The notes beneath the pieces are model-generated. The model saw nothing but the letters and a program-made list of their open reading frames with translations. It was not told the origin of the DNA and did not search any database. Positions 9,171 through 20,420 of a stretch of DNA of 64,000 nt are shown here, piece after piece (the first letter of the stretch is position 1; every line of letters starts with the position of its first letter). The DNA is from Laguncularia racemosa (Eukaryota > Streptophyta > Magnoliopsida > Myrtales > Combretaceae): contig JBBMOL010000245.1 in the NCBI GenBank assembly GCA_037954665.1, positions 62,001 through 126,000 of the forward strand, given 5' to 3'. The translations under genes and the position numbers were made by a program.

Positions 9171-11879
9171 AGGATAATAACATGTAGTTGTCGATGTGTG
9201 TAATTTGGTGTATGTATGGTAATGGAAGCATAAGTAAGGATGGAGACTGGTAGAGAGGATGGGAAACCTTATAGGTGGAGATGTCAACCAAGGAGAGAAG
9301 AAAGAATGGAAAGGTGAAACTGAGGAGGAAGAGGGAATGGTATGAAGAAAGCAAATGTATCTGTGTGTGAAATTAAGTAGGAAAATAGGTGTCATTGATG
9401 TAATAGCGGTAGCCTGAGCAGCTTGATTAAGTAATCAAGTTAAGAAGGGAAGACCTGGAAGTGCGTGTGTGCCATCGATGAACTATTGTGTATGTGAGTG
9501 TGAGGAAAGGCATTGGGAAGTTTGAGAAGAAATAGGAGTTAACAAGAGATCGAGAAATCCAACAAAAATTGCGTGGAGCCACTGTAGCTGACCCTTCGAT
9601 ACTATACTCGGAGAAGAGACTATACGTCAGAATCTCTTAACTCTGGCTAGGACTATGACAACCCTAAACAGGTGAGTGGGAAACTTAATGATATACTACC
9701 ATGTTGTGTTGTATGTTGATTGCTATGCATGTGAAATTTGTTGTTTGTTGTGTTTGCAGTTTAATGTGATTATTGTAGAGTTGAGTCATAGTGGGGATTG
9801 ACGAGTTAGTGAAAAAGTCATAAAGAATATAGAGGATGGTATGGTCTGAGGGTTTAGATGTCTTTACCTTAATGATAGCACCTAGCGCCATATTGCTAGT
9901 GCTATAACCATAAGCCTAACCCATGATTTAAAATTGTTTTCTTCCAAATTAAACCAGAACAAAGAAACTTAGCTTTTCCTTCTAGAGCTACCAAGCAGGT
10001 GCGTTTAGTTGGAATAGGGTCTATAGATGTCATTATGTATACATGTCAGAGTTGGTTCCTAAATGTGTATATATACTAGGCAAGCTTATTTTCCTATTAC
10101 ATCTATATAATACACTCATGAACATAACCATATAAATCATGAGTGCAACTTTGATTTTTATAACTTAAGGTGTCTAGTGAATTGTCCTTAATTAAATATG
10201 TATCACGAACATATATATATGTGTAGATATATATATATATTATATACAAATGTCTTGAAGAAATTAAAAAGGAAATACAAGATGACCTTATTAGCTCTCA
10301 AAAGTGAGAATGACAGAGCACTTGAGAGATGCAATGATATAAAGGTGTCAGAGATGATGATTGTAAATCAACCTCGAGTGGTTGGTTTAATATTTAAGAA
10401 AAATGACACAGAGGTGTCAGATATGATGATTGCAAATCAACCCTGAGTGGTTGGTTTGACATTTAAGAGAAATGGCACAGAAAGGTGCTGAGTTAATTTA
10501 ACCTGTTGTAAAACTGGATAGTCTACTTCCACGGGGTTTGGGTTCAGTGTCTATCTTGAGTGATAAGGAAGGCATAATCTGTACTTATTGTGATGAGTGT
10601 GAAATGAAATGCTTGGTAGTTGCTTCTTTGTTTGAATGAAAATTGATTGTGACTGTATATGTTGTTTGATCACCTTAAATCATTTAATTAAGGAAGTGGA
10701 CCTGATTAAAACTGGACATGCATTTTCATGAGACATTGCATGAGATTGAAGGTCATCATTGCTACAGGATGCGTCGAAGTGATCAAGAGGATCGTTGTTC
10801 CACCAAATGCGAACTAAGTGATTAGGGATTGTTGCGCCTTGACGGTTCCGAGTCTCGCCTATCCTTGAGGGTTTTGCTCTGTCTGGTGCAGAGAGGTACA
10901 AGAGCGATCACTATTGAGTTAAGAAAATATCATAATTAACAAAGTGATAAAATAAATAAACCGGGTAATGACCTAGGCACTGATGATGGCTTTGGAATCC
11001 CTAACCCAAGGTCAAAGGGGGCGTAAACCCTAGACTTCACGTCAGTTACTGAAAGACTACGTGAGATGCTGCATTCATATGGTTGCTCATGCATAGCATA
11101 TGTTTTAATAACTTAATTTGATATTACTTGTGTGTACGTAGCATTGAAAGTGTTACCATCCCATTCACTAAGCCATAGTGTACTCACCCCCTCATAGACT
11201 CTTTTACAAGTAGTGATTACGAAAGCGTGAGATGGGATAAGATGTGAAGTGTTGAGAGTTTTGGAAGACCAAAACAACAAAGTAAGAATTATGAATGATA
11301 GATTTACTTAGATGAAATGTTAGGACCCCATGTGAATAGAATTTGAAATTGAGAAACCTAGGATTTATCCTATTTTATTGATTGGTAGGGGATACCAATT
11401 CTCTACGATCATGGTTAACTGTGGGATACGAGATCTATAGTTGTATTTTATTATCTAATTATACGTACTATGATTAGTTGTAAATGCAATTATTTATTTA
11501 GAGTCTTACGATCTTTGACTCGTAAGACGATCATCATGTAATGGGTGCACATGTGCTATGATGATTTTAGTGGAGACTTCTAGGCTCCCTTTCGTGGTGT
11601 GACATGATGATCTTTAGAAATAAGTGAGGATTAATAGTGTAAATTCCAAATAATAGAAATTAAGTCATGATTTTTGGATGGATTAGGTATTGGATTTGTA
11701 GGATAAAGATATATATTAAGAGTGGTTAGAAAATGGGACTGATATTACTTATTAGTGAACCCCTTCAGTAATATTTAAAATGACATCTTTAGATATCCTA
11801 TACTCTAAGGAAATGTATATATTCTTATATCGTTCCTTAATGCCTTAATGTATTTAATGGAATGTCTAGGAGAATCTCC

Positions 11880-12440
11880 AGATGAAGGTTATCCTTAGGA
11901 GCTAAAGGTGATGCTTCTGATAATAGGAGCCCACCTAGACCTCCTTAACATGAATAGGGAGGAAATGAAATCAATGCTGAACAGATGCTAGAGGCTATTA
12001 ATACTCTAGCAAGAATGGTGGCATGACAACAACAACAAATACAAGAGATGTAAGTGTTGAGTATGAACAAACATAGATGATGGGGGAAATTAAAGAAAGA
12101 GAGATGCCAATTAAGGAAGTGGGTTTGGATCGTTTTGTCAAAATGGTCAAAGAAATCAAACTTAAGGTAAATGATCTATTGGACGTTGAGTAGTGAGTTG
12201 ATGAGTTGGAAAAGACATTAAGGCGTTAGGAATTCCTAATAATAAGAAGGTAAATTATGCTGTTTATTTATTGAGAGGCTTGGCTTTCGAAGGGTGGCCA
12301 AGTGTTTCTAGGCTTAACCTAGGACTAATCACATGGGAAAAGTTTAAGGAACATTTGTATGAGCAATATTTCCCATGTAACATAAGGAGAACAATTTAGT
12401 TTTAAATTGAAAGGACATAAGCCAAAATGATTGCTAACAT
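11880..12440 (+). pseudogene. Degenerate gag of chromodomain gypsy element
   Basis: Broken frames still show gag features: a Pro-rich lead-in, LEAINTLARMVA followed by Gln repeats (11975-12055), and near 12330 a segment matching WEKFKEHLYEQYFP, the conserved retrotransposon gag core. Several stops interrupt it. The zinc knuckle and protease are missing before reverse transcriptase begins at about 12480. Confidence 0.7.
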
Positions 12441-12460
12441 ATGAACTGTGATGTAAAAGT

Positions 12461-13290
12461 ATGATGGCATCAATAGTAGTTGAAGCTGAAGAGGTGATGG
12501 AAATTGAGAGAGTAAGAGTGGTGATGGAATTTATTAGAGTATTCTTAGATAACCTACCTGATTTACCTCCTATAAGGGATATTGAATTTAGCATAGATAC
12601 AGTGCCTGGTACGACTCCCATATCAAAAGCCCCGTATCGTATGTTACCCGTAGAGTTGAAAGAATTAAAGGATCAAATACAAGAGTTGTTGGACAAGAAG
12701 TTTATCAGGCCAAGTGTCTGACGTTAAGGTGCATCGGTACTATTTGTAAAGAAGAAAAACAATAGTATGCGGTTATGTATAGATTACTGGGAGTTGAATA
12801 GGGTTATAATTAAAAATAAATACCCTTTCCCATAGATTGACAATTTGTTTGATCAATTACAGGGAACTCAAGTCTTCTTAAGATAGACTTGAGATCCGGG
12901 TACCATCAATTGAGGATCAAGGAGGAAGACATCCAAAAGACCGCTTTTAGAACTACATATGGGCATTATGAGTTCCAAGTAATGCCTTTTGGACTCACAA
13001 ATGCACCAGCAACGTTCATAGATTTAATGAACCGCATATTCAAGGAATACTTAGACAAGTTTGTCATCATGTTTATAGATGACATTTCAATATACTCCAG
13101 AAATGAAGAAGATCATGGCAGCACTTGAGAGTAGTATTAAGTAGATTGTAAGTAGAAAAGTTATACACTAAGTTTAAGAAATGTGAGTTTTGGTTGAAGC
13201 AAGTCACCTTTTTGGGACATATGATTAGTAAAGATGGATTATTTGTAGATCTTAAGAAGATAAGAGTTGTAAATGAATGGCCAAGCTAAA
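12461..13290 (+). pseudogene. Reverse transcriptase remnant of chromodomain gypsy element
   Basis: The first frame (12461-12721) carries VFLDNLPDLPPIRDIEFSID and ISKAPYRMLPVELKELKDQI, the pre-RT and finger region, and stops at 12720. A shifted frame then reads LFVKKKNNSMRLCIDYWELN. The frame at 12889-13128 gives RSGYHQLRIKEEDIQKTAFR, GHYEFQVMPFGLTNAPATF and the catalytic FIDD box (FIDDISIYSRN). Further decayed RT follows (FLGH-like near 13215). Multiple stops and frameshifts make it nonfunctional. RNase H is not found between this and the integrase. Confidence 0.85.
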
Positions 13291-13299
13291 TACTATAAT

Positions 13300-14690
13300 A
13301 GAAATTAGAAGCATGATAATCTAGCAACGACGATCACAACTCAAAAAGAAAATATTAGAAGACATATAGAAATTAAACTTAGAGATTGTAACTCATGAAA
13401 TTAGATCTAGACTCGCTAGCTTACAAGTACAGTTAGTGTTAATCGATAGAATAAAGGCTACACAAGCTAGAAATATAGGAATACAAGAAATAAAGAAAAG
13501 AATGGAAGAAGGAAGAGTTGTAGAATTTATTAAAGATATAGAGAGGGTATTGAGGTAGGTCACAAGTTAGGTGTGCCAAGTATAAATGAACTAAAGAAAG
13601 AGATATTGAAAGAAGCGTACTATCCTAGGTACTCTATACATCCTGGAAGTAACAAGATGTATAAAGACCTGAAGAACCATTATTTTGTGGAGAAATATGA
13701 AGAGAGAAGTGGCTGATTATGTATTTAAGTGTATGACCTGCCAAAAGCTTAAGATAGAACATTAGAGACTCGTTGGCATGCTACAACCTTTACCTATACT
13801 AAAGTGGAAATGGGAACATGTGACCATGGACTTTGTCACATCATTACCTCGATTAGTGACTAAATTGGACACAATTTAAGTAATTGTTGATCAACTTACA
13901 AAAATCGGCACACTTCATACCAATAGGTACTGGGTATAAACTAAAGAAGCTGACACAAATTTATATCAAAGAAATTGTAAGGTTGCATGGGATATCAGTC
14001 TTCATTGTGTTAGATAGAGATATAAGATTTATGGGGAGTTTTTAGAATAGTTTGCATAGAGCTTTGGGGACAAAACTACAATTTAGTAAGGCTTTTCACC
14101 CACAGATGGATAGTTAGTCAGAATGAATGATTCAGATATTGGAGGATATGTTGAGGGCATGTGCATTAGACCTTGGTGGAAATTGGGATGAACATTTGCC
14201 CTTAGTGGAATTCACATACAACAACAGTTATCAAGCTACTATCTAAATGGCACCATATGAGGCATTGTATGGAAGAAAGTGCCGATCGCCGTTACATTGG
14301 GATAAGGTGGGTGAGAAACAAATATTAGGACCTGATTTAGTGCAAGATGCATTAAATAATGTGAAATTGATCAAGCAAAGAATGCAATCAGCTTAGAGCT
14401 GCTAAAAGTCTTATGTAAACAAGAGAAGACGCCCATTGGAGTTTCAGGTAGGAGATCATGTGTTGTTGAAGATTTCACATACGAAAGGAGTGATAAGAAT
14501 TAGACTAAGGGGGAAATTGAACCCTAGATATGTGGGACCCTTTGAAGTCTTAGAGAAAATTAGACCAGTGGCATACAAACTAGCATTGCCACTAAGTCTG
14601 GCTGGAGTACACAATGTATTTCACATTTCCATGCTAAAGAAATATGTGCCAAACCCATATCAAATCACTGCATTGGAACCTCTATAAGTG
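13300..14690 (+). pseudogene. Integrase remnant of chromodomain gypsy element
   Basis: Recognisable pieces in mixed frames are: the end of the RNase H-integrase linker (13320-13560), YSIHPGSNKMYKDLKNHYF (13630-13690), the CxxC knuckle CMTCQKLK (13733-13757), then WKWEHVTMDFVTSLPR with the first catalytic Asp (13800-13850). The later core is heavily decayed. The open frame at 14436-14687 encodes the C-terminal GPY/F-type segment (FQVGDHVLLKIS, NPRYVGPFEVLEKI, VFHISMLKKYVP). At least ten stops lie between. It is in order and on the same strand as the RT and chromodomain. Confidence 0.85.
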
Positions 14691-14900
14691 CAGCCAAATC
14701 TCACAACCATGAAAAGACCCGTTAGAATTGTGGATACTAAACAACAAACTTTGAGAAGACGGGTTATCAAGTATGTCAAGGTGCAATGGAGCAATCAAAT
14801 TGAAAGAGAAGCAACCTGGGAACTAGAAGAAGAGATGAGAAGAAGATACTCAGAACTCTTCAGTAATCCAAATAATTTTCGAGAACGAAAATTCTTGTAA
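14688..14900 (+). pseudogene. Chromodomain end of gypsy polyprotein
   Basis: The frame continues from the integrase C-terminus across one stop at 14685-14687. It reads a chromodomain-like segment: VKVQWSNQIEREATWELEEE followed by an RRRYSELF motif. This is typical of the C-terminal chromodomain in Tekay/Del-type chromodomain gypsy elements, which in the family directs integration to methylated heterochromatin. The frame runs to within a few bases of the polypurine tract. Confidence 0.85.
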
Positions 14901-14912
14901 GGGGGGGGAGAA
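14899..14912 (+). other. Polypurine tract of large gypsy element
   Basis: AAGGGGGGGGAGAA lies immediately before the LTR start TGTAAATACA at 14913. Confidence 0.85.
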
Positions 14913-14925
14913 TGTAAATACACAA

Positions 14926-14966
<41 letters not shown>

Positions 14967-16436
14967 CAGCTAAGGTTAATATTGTAAATAATCTAAAGGG
15001 ATTAGGGCAATTTGGTAATTCCTATGAGGACCATAAATAGGTCGTTATAAATGCTATTGACCTTTTTACTTCCTTTGCCTCTCATAGAACCCTAGAGCCT
15101 TCTTGTGTGAATCCATAAAGAAGGAGACGACGCGTGAATCCATAGAGAAGGAGATGGCATTTTTTCATCGCTAGCTTATTGGATTAAGGTAAGTATATAA
15201 ATTAACGATTGTGAATCACGATTTACGTATGTATATGGTAGCATAGAGAAATAACGTATTAAGGTTTATAGATCTAGATCAATCTGTGATATACAATGGA
15301 CAAAATGAGTGATTCACACATCATGATAACAATTTGAGTTAAGTAAGTGTATCTACTAGTGTATTACATTATAAACTTTATGTTAGATAAATAAATTAGG
15401 TTAAATTGAATAAAAATCGAGTTGAGGGATTGATATAAGGTATATAGTGAGATACACTGGCCTCTTAATAGTGTTACAAACTATGTTGAAAACTTAAAGT
15501 GAACCGAAAGATACATAGCCTCCCAACACAACCGTGTTAGAGACCGTGTTGAAAATGAAAGGTGAATAGAGAGATACACGACCTCTTAACACAATCGTGT
15601 TGAAAAAAAAAAATTCAACACGAAATGTTGAGGTTGTGTTGATGAATAGTAAACAGAGAGATACATGACCTCTCAACATTACCATGTTGAAAGAAAAAAA
15701 CGACATAGTGAATAAGGAGAGGTATATGACCATGTTAGAAAAGAAAAAAAAAAGCATGACCTCTCAACATGACCATGGTGAAAAAAAAAAAAAAAGAATC
15801 AACATAGTGAATAAAGAGAGGTACATCACCACATTGAGGCTTGAGGCCATGTCAGAAAAAAAAAAAAAAAAAAACCAACATGACCATGTTGAGACCATGT
15901 AAAAAAAAAAAATTTATACGGCCTTTAACACGGTCGTGTACCACCCTACACTCAATGATATGGCTCCCAACATGACCGTATTGAGTTAAAATGTGACTAG
16001 TCTCCTTTTGATATTTATAGGAATACAATTTTAAAAGCAAATAATTTGAATCATGTATAGGTTTGGAAGAATTGTGAAGTTAGAAAGGTATAAGACAAAC
16101 CAAATATTAAGAGTCAGGTATGTGTATACCATGTTTGTTGCTTGTGCTTGATAAATTAGATTTTGTGTATGGGTTTAATGATATTGTAAATAAACCGGAT
16201 TGAGTGTGCATGTGATTGTGAATTGCTGGGTCTAAGAAACCGAGTGTGGGTTGGTGTTCTTGGAGTGATACCTCGATGATTGGTACGTGACATTGTCCCT
16301 AATGGAGTTGTATGCCAAAATGATCTGGTTTTTCTGTGGAAGTTTATGTTGTGAAATGTTGTGATGTGGAAAATTATAACGTATATTGTGAAAGTTGTAG
16401 TGTATGGACTCATGGACAATGAGGAGTATCCGTTGT

Positions 16437-16467
<31 letters not shown>

Positions 16468-17298
16468 TATGTATGGTTGTGGAAGGTTGATGTGAGAGAA
16501 CTCATGGACTCATGGACAGTGGGGAGTACCCACTATCATATATATAGATTATTTTTATGTATGATTGTAGAGGGTAGATGTGTGAGGACTCATGAACAGT
16601 GGGGAGCACCCACTGATTGTTATATATATATTATTATTATGTATGATAAGAGACTCATGGATAGATGATTAACTTTGTCACATATATATATTGTTTGTGG
16701 ATGGATTGTGAAAGGATATTTAGGAATGTTATATGTGAAGATGTTTATGTTGTGATTATGTATCAGTTAAAGATTGTGAAAGATAAATAAAATTGTGAAT
16801 GAATATTATGGTGCATTTTGTATGTGTTATTGTTTCTGGCATGGCATGCGTATGTGTGCGTAGGTATGCATTGTATTGGGCATTAGCTCACCCATCGTGA
16901 AAATTTTTTATTTAGTTATAGATACTATTGGAGAGATCGTAGGATATGTTGAAAATATGGGAGAATCAACTCATGATCAGAATAATGAAGAGAATATAGA
17001 ATACGTCTATTATGATGACTAGTAGATAGACAAAGAAAGGACATGTTAGATTTTTATTTAATCATTTTGAGAATTTATATTGTAAGTGAACGTTAATTGC
17101 TTCCGCTGTTTAAATTGAGAAGATTGTTGATGATTTATTGTTGAGGATGAGAAATTTCATTAATCTTTGTTATATGGTAGATGATTTATCACTATCATCA
17201 AAATTATTTGAAGAATAGTAGTGATTGAGTTTTTGTGTGTTTTCAAGAAATGAGGACATGTGGCGGACTGTAGTGTACCTGGGTTTCGAGGTATTACA
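14913..17298 (+). mobile_element. 3' LTR of large chromodomain gypsy element (2386 bp)
   Basis: The LTR begins TGTAAATACAC right after the polypurine tract and ends GAGGTATTACA. It contains a (TA)n tract (14930-14960) and a candidate splice donor AAG|GTAAGT at 15188-15189. The palindrome array is at about 15500-15980 and the conserved CTAATGGAG...ATGATCTGG block at about 16290-16330. The T-tract/TTTAG acceptor-like site ends at 16915. The bases following the LTR (CTTAC, 17299-17303) should be one copy of the target duplication; the other copy lies outside the window. Confidence 0.88.
15500..15980 (+). repeat. Array of short inverted repeats in LTR
   Basis: About eight imperfect palindromes of the form CAACACGGTCGTGTTGA, often as pairs (…GTGTTAGAGACCGTGTTGA). 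They are separated by AGAGATACATGACCTCT spacers and A-runs. The same array is at 1-420 in the 5' LTR. Confidence 0.8.
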
Positions 17299-17690
17299 CT
17301 TACTAAGAACACTTGAAGTATGTGGAATAGATTTTGTTGGTGTTTATGTTGTGATGAAGCTAATTGGGTTGGTGTTATTTATAGGGAAGGTTGCGTGGAA
17401 AAGTTCAAACTTGGGAACGAATATAAAATTTGATTGATGGAACATAGGAGTAAGAGTTGGTAACTTGCTCTAGGGTACTGCTAATTAAAGCAAAAGCTTT
17501 ACGGATATAAGCAAATAAGCACACGATTTAAAAAATGGAGTTGGTAGAAAATACAATTAAAAAATTAAAAGAAAAAAGAAAAATAAGAAGAAAAGAATCG
17601 GTTTCTTTCTAAGTTAAGATTTAACTGCTGGACCTGGGGCTGTCTAGGATTTACTTGATTACATAGAAGTCAATGCAGTACATTTCTAAG
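17299..17690 (-). promoter_or_regulatory. Orphan promoter/5' UTR of a third peroxidase copy
   Basis: From CTTACTAAGAACACTTGAAG onward this closely matches the region just upstream of the peroxidase ATGs at 24440 and 37730. On the minus strand a TATAAATA box lies at 17376-17383, in the same context (CCCTATAAATAACACC). The gypsy LTR joins at the position that is about 40 bp upstream of the ATG in the intact copies, between TATA box and start codon. The cognate coding region would be left of the window. Homology continues to about 17690, then jumps to the sequence seen after 31188, so part of the upstream region is deleted relative to the other units. Confidence 0.75.
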
Positions 17691-18449
17691 TAATGTCGTT
17701 GGTAGTCCGAAACAAGCCAATAGATAACTAATGAATTTTTTATCCAGTTGACCCTTGACTTCATTTTTAGTGTTAACTTGCTTCTTTATCTTAACTTATA
17801 AGTAGCTATGGCTTTCTTTCTTTTATTTATTTTAATAATTCATGTGTGACTTAACCTTTTCCACTTCCAAACTAAGGGTTTCTCAATCTTTTCTCTTTAA
17901 GCATGCGATACTATTGTTGCGTTATCTTATAATTAGGTTATGTTATAATAAAAAATATTTTTGAAAAATTCACTTAACAATTCCTAAGGTGATAAAAGCA
18001 AACAATTATAGCAGCAAAGAATAATAATAATTATATTAAGAAAATATAAATTTTAGTAAATTAACATGATAAGAGTTAATAAGATCAGACAATGAATTTA
18101 TAAAGGTTTTTTTTATGAGTTAGTTCTTTCTTTCGGTCTATAAGTAATTCCAACTTTTTAGAAATAAGCTTCCCCTTACTACATACCAAATGATATTTTA
18201 TTAGTAAAAAATGGATAAAAATTGAATTTATTTAAAAAACATGGAGAGCAAATAAATAAAAAGGATTAGAATGAAAGTATCAAATTTACAATAAAATCAT
18301 GTTCTTTTACTTTTGACTAAGGTTCTTACTCATCAAGAATTATCTCCAACTGAGTTTTGTCATAGATACATGCAAGGACTAATGGCACATTTGATTGACT
18401 TTATAAGGTTGAAATAGAATAGTAATTCCTTCTTTGTAGATCTATTCTT

Positions 18450-18687
18450 GCGTTTGGTTAATGAAATAGTTATTTCATAAAATTATTATTACTATAAAAT
18501 GAAGAATTAGAATTCCTTTATAAAACCAAGGGTATAACTAGTTTTTGATTTTTTTTTTCTAGCATACATCCAAATATATCCTTGAGATGTCAAATAAACT
18601 ATAAAGAATAGGTATTCATTCTTTATTCCATTATTTAGAAAATGCAATTCCATTTCTTCCATATTGCATTCCACAAACCAAACGTGC
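18450..18687. mobile_element. Small inverted-repeat element (MITE-like), 238 bp
   Basis: It begins GCGTTTGGTT and ends AACCAAACGTGC, giving imperfect terminal inverted repeats around GTTTGGTT. The inside has TAGAATTCC/GGAATT-type inverted sequence. The counterpart in the other duplicated unit is the same length (31968-32205). No convincing target duplication is visible, so the superfamily (hAT-like or other) is unresolved. It predates the segmental duplication. Confidence 0.5.
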
Positions 18688-19300
18688 TATAAAAGAGATT
18701 ATCTATTCTTTGAAACCCATTCAAGGTTGGGTCATTTGAAATTCAAGCGCATAATCTTGTCATTACTAACTTAATTCTTGTTGAGCTTGTGATTTTCGTA
18801 AAAATAACATTTTTCTAAATGTCCTATTTTGTTACAAAAGAAACACCTATGTTGGAATCATGAGACATACCTATGGCTAATCCTATTAACATACTTTTTC
18901 ATGTTAGTAGGATACTTTTGAAGTAGCTTCCATTATTTCTGTTATTTTAAAATGGGTATGTTCTAGTTGGTTTTATATATCTTCCATATCTTATGAATTG
19001 ATTTGGTTGCCTTCTGAGGTTGTGTTTAGCATTTTTTTTACTCGAACTTTCTACATTACTCTTTTCTAATTTAGTTATTTTATTCAACACATATATTTTC
19101 CATGGGTTCCTTGGTTTTAATGATTATAGTTTTACCATATGTATTTAAACTTTCACCTCTTTCAAAACCTAAGTCAACTTTTGAAGAGTTAAGATGTTGA
19201 CTTGATAAAGTACTTCAGGGTTTTAGTCACTAGCATCAAATTTGTTAAATGTGTTCATACGAGATAGTGAAAGATTTTCTACATAAAGTACTTCAGGGTT

Positions 19301-20420
19301 TTAGTCACTAGCATCAAATTTGTTAAATGTGTTCATACGAGATAGTGAAAGATTTTCTACACAAACCTTTAGCCTGTTCATTTCCTCTTTCAAAATTAGA
19401 TTTTCATTAGATAAAGCTTCCTTGTCAAGATTCAAGGTTTCATTATCATTTTTTAGTATCTTGATTTCATTATGAAGCCTAACAATCTTTGCTTTGGCTT
19501 TTAAAACAGTATTCAATAATATAGTATACATATCATTAGGTATGGATTCATAATTAGAATTAGAATGCACCTCGGATTTAGCCATTAAACACAAGTTCAC
19601 TTCATCTGCATCCTTTTCAAAATTCTCTTCTTCATCCTTTAACTCATTTAAGTTGCTCTAAGTGGCCATCAAAGACTTATGTTTTTTCATTTTATGCTTT
19701 TCAAGCATCATGGCAAGCATGAGATATCCGTATTTAATGTGTCTTGACTTTTTGCACTCGTAGCACATGTCATCCTTATTTTCCTTGTAATTTTTACCTG
19801 CTACATTTGTACTTCTATTAGTATTGTACATTTTCTTACCTTGTTTCCTGAGAATCTTATTGAGACATCGAGCTAATGAATTGAGATCCTCCTCTTTGTC
19901 ACTAGATGATTCATCATCGGTTTTCTCTTCAACTTCTTTTGCTTTGAATGTAGTTAAGTTGTTCTTATTTTCATCATCTTCAGCACAAAGCGTGTTTGCC
20001 TCAAAGGCCACGAGTTTGCTTTTTAGTTGACTCCATGTATTTTTTTCGTATCACAAGTCTCTTCATTGGCTATCTTCTTTGGAGTCAAGACTCTTGGTAT
20101 TACCTCAACATTTTACGTACTAAATCCGCATCACTCATCTTTTTGCAAAGAGATCTTAATTCATTAGTTATTGCAACAAGACAACTAAAAGTATCCTTAA
20201 TTTCTTCACTAGGTAAAATTTGAAAGAGTTCATATTGTCGCATCAAGGAATTAATCATTATCTCCTCGATAATATTTGTGCCTTCATAAGTTTCGCGAAG
20301 TATGCCTCATAACTTCTTTATTGTGTTACATGAAGAGATTAGATAAAATTTGGCAGTAGCAATAGTAATAAGTGAGAGATCCTTAGCAGTGAAATTCTTT
20401 TTTGCTTTCTTCTTGTTAGT
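19301..20420 (-). pseudogene. Decayed copia-type gag, copy 1
   Basis: On the minus strand, from about 20410 down, a UBN2-like gag segment is readable (QYELFQILPSEEIKDTF, then LRSLCKKMSDADLVRKMLR). The open frame 20011-19658 follows, with an acidic stretch and a zinc-knuckle start CYECKKSRHIKYG in which the terminal Cys is lost. The frame 19600-19301 encodes a coiled-coil segment (KIVRLHNEIKILKNDNETL). Protease and pol are absent. The sequences around 17950-18150 and 20490-20660 resemble each other and may be LTR remnants of this element. Confidence 0.7.

Larger units (their letters stand above)
6187..11604 (+). mobile_element. Very long solo LTR (5.4 kb) with perfect 5-bp TSD
   Basis: It begins TGTTAAGTCC and ends GGTGTGACA. 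It is flanked on both sides by TGATG (6182-6186 and 11605-11609), lies inside the leader of the host gypsy element, and has no second LTR, primer-binding site or coding domain. That fits a solo LTR left by LTR-LTR recombination. Internal zones are: AT-rich (6187-6690), polypyrimidine (6756-6912), ATG/GAT/CAA trinucleotide-rich (7010-7470), GT-rich array (7500-9170), then a leader-like part with a CAG|GTGAGT donor at 9671-9672 and a CTCACCCC...TTTTACAAG acceptor-like site ending 11210. The 5.4 kb length is extreme for an LTR. A chance 5-bp match is the main alternative. Confidence 0.7.

Noticed and set aside
11318..11604. Idea that 11318-11604 is a second, short LTR paired with the start at 6187
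   Set aside because: Both begin TGTTA but show no further similarity, so paired short LTRs are not supported; a single long LTR fits better.
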